Assembly (NCBI GenBank): GCA_903863315.1
Contig: CAIPBN010000784.1
Coordinates: 1 to 6,458, forward strand
Reading direction: 5' to 3'
Source: an uncultured Verrucomicrobiota bacterium
GTDB lineage: Bacteria; Verrucomicrobiota; Verrucomicrobiia; Limisphaerales; SXTU01
DNA: 6,458 bases
Part shown: piece by piece, positions 5,579-6,458 of the stretch
Layout of the letters: each line of letters starts with the position of its first letter
Position numbering within the stretch: position 1 is the stretch's first letter
Translations under genes and position numbers: made by a program
The notes under the pieces: model-generated
The model's input: the letters and a program-made list of their open reading frames with translations, nothing else
Databases searched by the model: none
What the model was told of the DNA's origin: nothing

Positions 5579-6458
5579 ATGAAAGCAATTCTCGCCCTCG
5601 AAGACGGTTCAGTATTCCACGGCACGGGTTTCGGCGCGCAGGCGTCGGCTTGTGGCGAGGTGTGTTTCAACACCTCCATGACCGGTTATCAGGAGATTCT
5701 TACCGACCCGTCCTACAAGGGGCAGATCGTGACGATGACCTACCCGCTCATCGGCAACTACGGCGTCAACGCGCAGGACATCGAGTCGTGGCGGCCGCAC
5801 GCTTCGGGCTTCGTCATCCGCGAGCTGTCGCCGGTCGTGAGCAACTGGCGCGCGGATTGGTCGCTCGCCGATTACCTTCAGCAGAACGGCATTCCCGGCA
5901 TTCAGGGCATCGACACGCGCGCGCTCACCAAGAAGCTTCGTGTGCGCGGAGCGTTGAACGGCTTTCTTTCGACCGAGCCCGGCATGACCGAAGCCCAGGC
6001 GGTGAAGCGGGCGAAGGAATTTGTCTTCGTCGGCGTGGATTACGTGAAGGAAGTCACGCACAAGGAAGCCTTCGCCTGGGACCCGCAGGACAAGCAGAGC
6101 GCGGAGTTCGATGTCGTGCGCGGCGCTGCGAAAGTGGACTCGCGCAATCACCGCAAGCCGCTTCCGCCGGCGGACATTCCCATTGTCGCGTTCGACTTCG
6201 GGATGAAATACAACATCGCGCGCAACCTCCGGCAGACAGGTTTTCAGGTGCAGGTCGTGCCCGCGACGACCAGCGCCGCCGCCGCCCTCAAGCACAAGCC
6301 GGCTGGCATCTTCCTCAGCAATGGGCCCGGCGACCCCGCCGCGCTCGACTACATCGTGCGCGAGGTCAAGACGCTCGTTGACACGGGCATTCCCATCTTC
6401 GGCATCTGCCTCGGCAACCAGCTCCTCGGGCAGGCGTTCGGCGGAAAGACCTTTAAGC
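5579..6458 (+). CDS. carA: Carbamoyl-phosphate synthase small subunit (glutamine amidotransferase), 3' end beyond window
   Basis: CarA hydrolyses glutamine and channels the ammonia to CarB, which makes carbamoyl phosphate for pyrimidine and arginine synthesis. The window holds the first 293 residues (the E. coli protein has 382), with no frameshift. The N-terminal CPSase small-chain domain shows LEDGSVFHGTGFG (7-19), FNTSMTGYQEILTDPSY (30-46), TYPLIGNYGVN (54-64) and GIDTRALTKKLR (110-121). The class I glutamine amidotransferase domain begins near residue 200 with VAFDFGMKYNI, then LSNGPGDP (246-253) and the nucleophile elbow GICLGNQLLG with catalytic Cys277. Residue 280 is Asn where E. coli has His (GICLGHQ). 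The catalytic His and Glu lie past the edge. The start fits the family exactly, although no ribosome binding site is visible. carB commonly follows but is not in view. Confidence 0.95.
   Translation, partial: MKAILALEDGSVFHGTGFGAQASACGEVCFNTSMTGYQEILTDPSYKGQIVTMTYPLIGNYGVNAQDIESWRPHASGFVIRELSPVVSNWRADWSLADYLQQNGIPGIQGIDTRALTKKLRVRGALNGFLSTEPGMTEAQAVKRAKEFVFVGVDYVKEVTHKEAFAWDPQDKQSAEFDVVRGAAKVDSRNHRKPLPPADIPIVAFDFGMKYNIARNLRQTGFQVQVVPATTSAAAALKHKPAGIFLSNGPGDPAALDYIVREVKTLVDTGIPIFGICLGNQLLGQAFGGKTFK

Noticed and set aside
4240..5679. A 479-codon open frame on the minus strand opposite ispA
   Set aside because: It is antisense to an unmistakable polyprenyl synthetase with all motifs intact, has no recognisable domain, and overlaps bioF in another frame. 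Long antisense frames are expected in GC-rich coding DNA.
5609..6381. Open frames on both strands over carA
   Set aside because: CarA is read clearly in the 5579 frame to the window edge; the other frames show no conserved motif.

Overview
This is a GC-rich bacterial chromosomal window, densely packed with ordinary housekeeping and biosynthetic genes. It carries no mobile element, CRISPR array, rRNA or tRNA that I can see. The set (a periplasmic peptidoglycan amidase lipoprotein, a two-gene biotin operon, a short-chain polyprenyl synthase and carbamoyl-phosphate synthase) fits a Gram-negative chromosome. The style of the amidase, the LacI-type N-terminus and the weak or absent Shine-Dalgarno sites lead me to guess Verrucomicrobiota or a neighbour in the PVC group. 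That assignment is inference and low confidence.

Layout from left to right. Positions 1-42 (minus) hold the first 14 codons of a gene that starts like a LacI-family regulator and runs off the left edge. Positions 43-277 are a divergent intergenic region with candidate promoters facing both ways, a 13-bp palindrome and a hairpin over the regulator's ribosome binding site. On the plus strand follow a zinc-dependent N-acetylmuramoyl-L-alanine amidase (278-1438) and, 7 nt later, a GNAT acetyltransferase (1446-1877). On the minus strand is the biotin pair bioF (4442-3243) and bioA (3250-1844), overlapping by 8 nt. The bioA end runs 34 nt into the end of the GNAT gene. A 55-nt divergent gap with dyad symmetry separates bioF from ispA (4498-5475, plus). 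After about 100 nt containing a good sigma-70-like promoter comes carA (5579 to the right edge, incomplete).

Functionally, BioF makes 8-amino-7-oxononanoate (KAPA) and BioA aminates it to 7,8-diaminononanoate (DAPA), so the pair covers two consecutive steps of biotin ring assembly. The other biotin genes are not here. IspA makes the C15 (or C20) precursor for quinones, undecaprenyl phosphate and other isoprenoids. CarA supplies ammonia from glutamine for carbamoyl phosphate, and so for pyrimidines and arginine. The amidase trims peptidoglycan cross-bridges. Apart from bioF-bioA, the neighbours look like a chromosomal mosaic of short transcription units, not one pathway.

I do not see a previously undescribed system. 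The most interesting points are a BioA that resembles the Bacillus subtilis lysine-using type and carries a five-cysteine insert, the amidase's lipoprotein plus proline linker plus stalk-domain architecture, an Asn in the CarA nucleophile-elbow motif where E. coli has His, and dyad elements in the two divergent intergenic regions.
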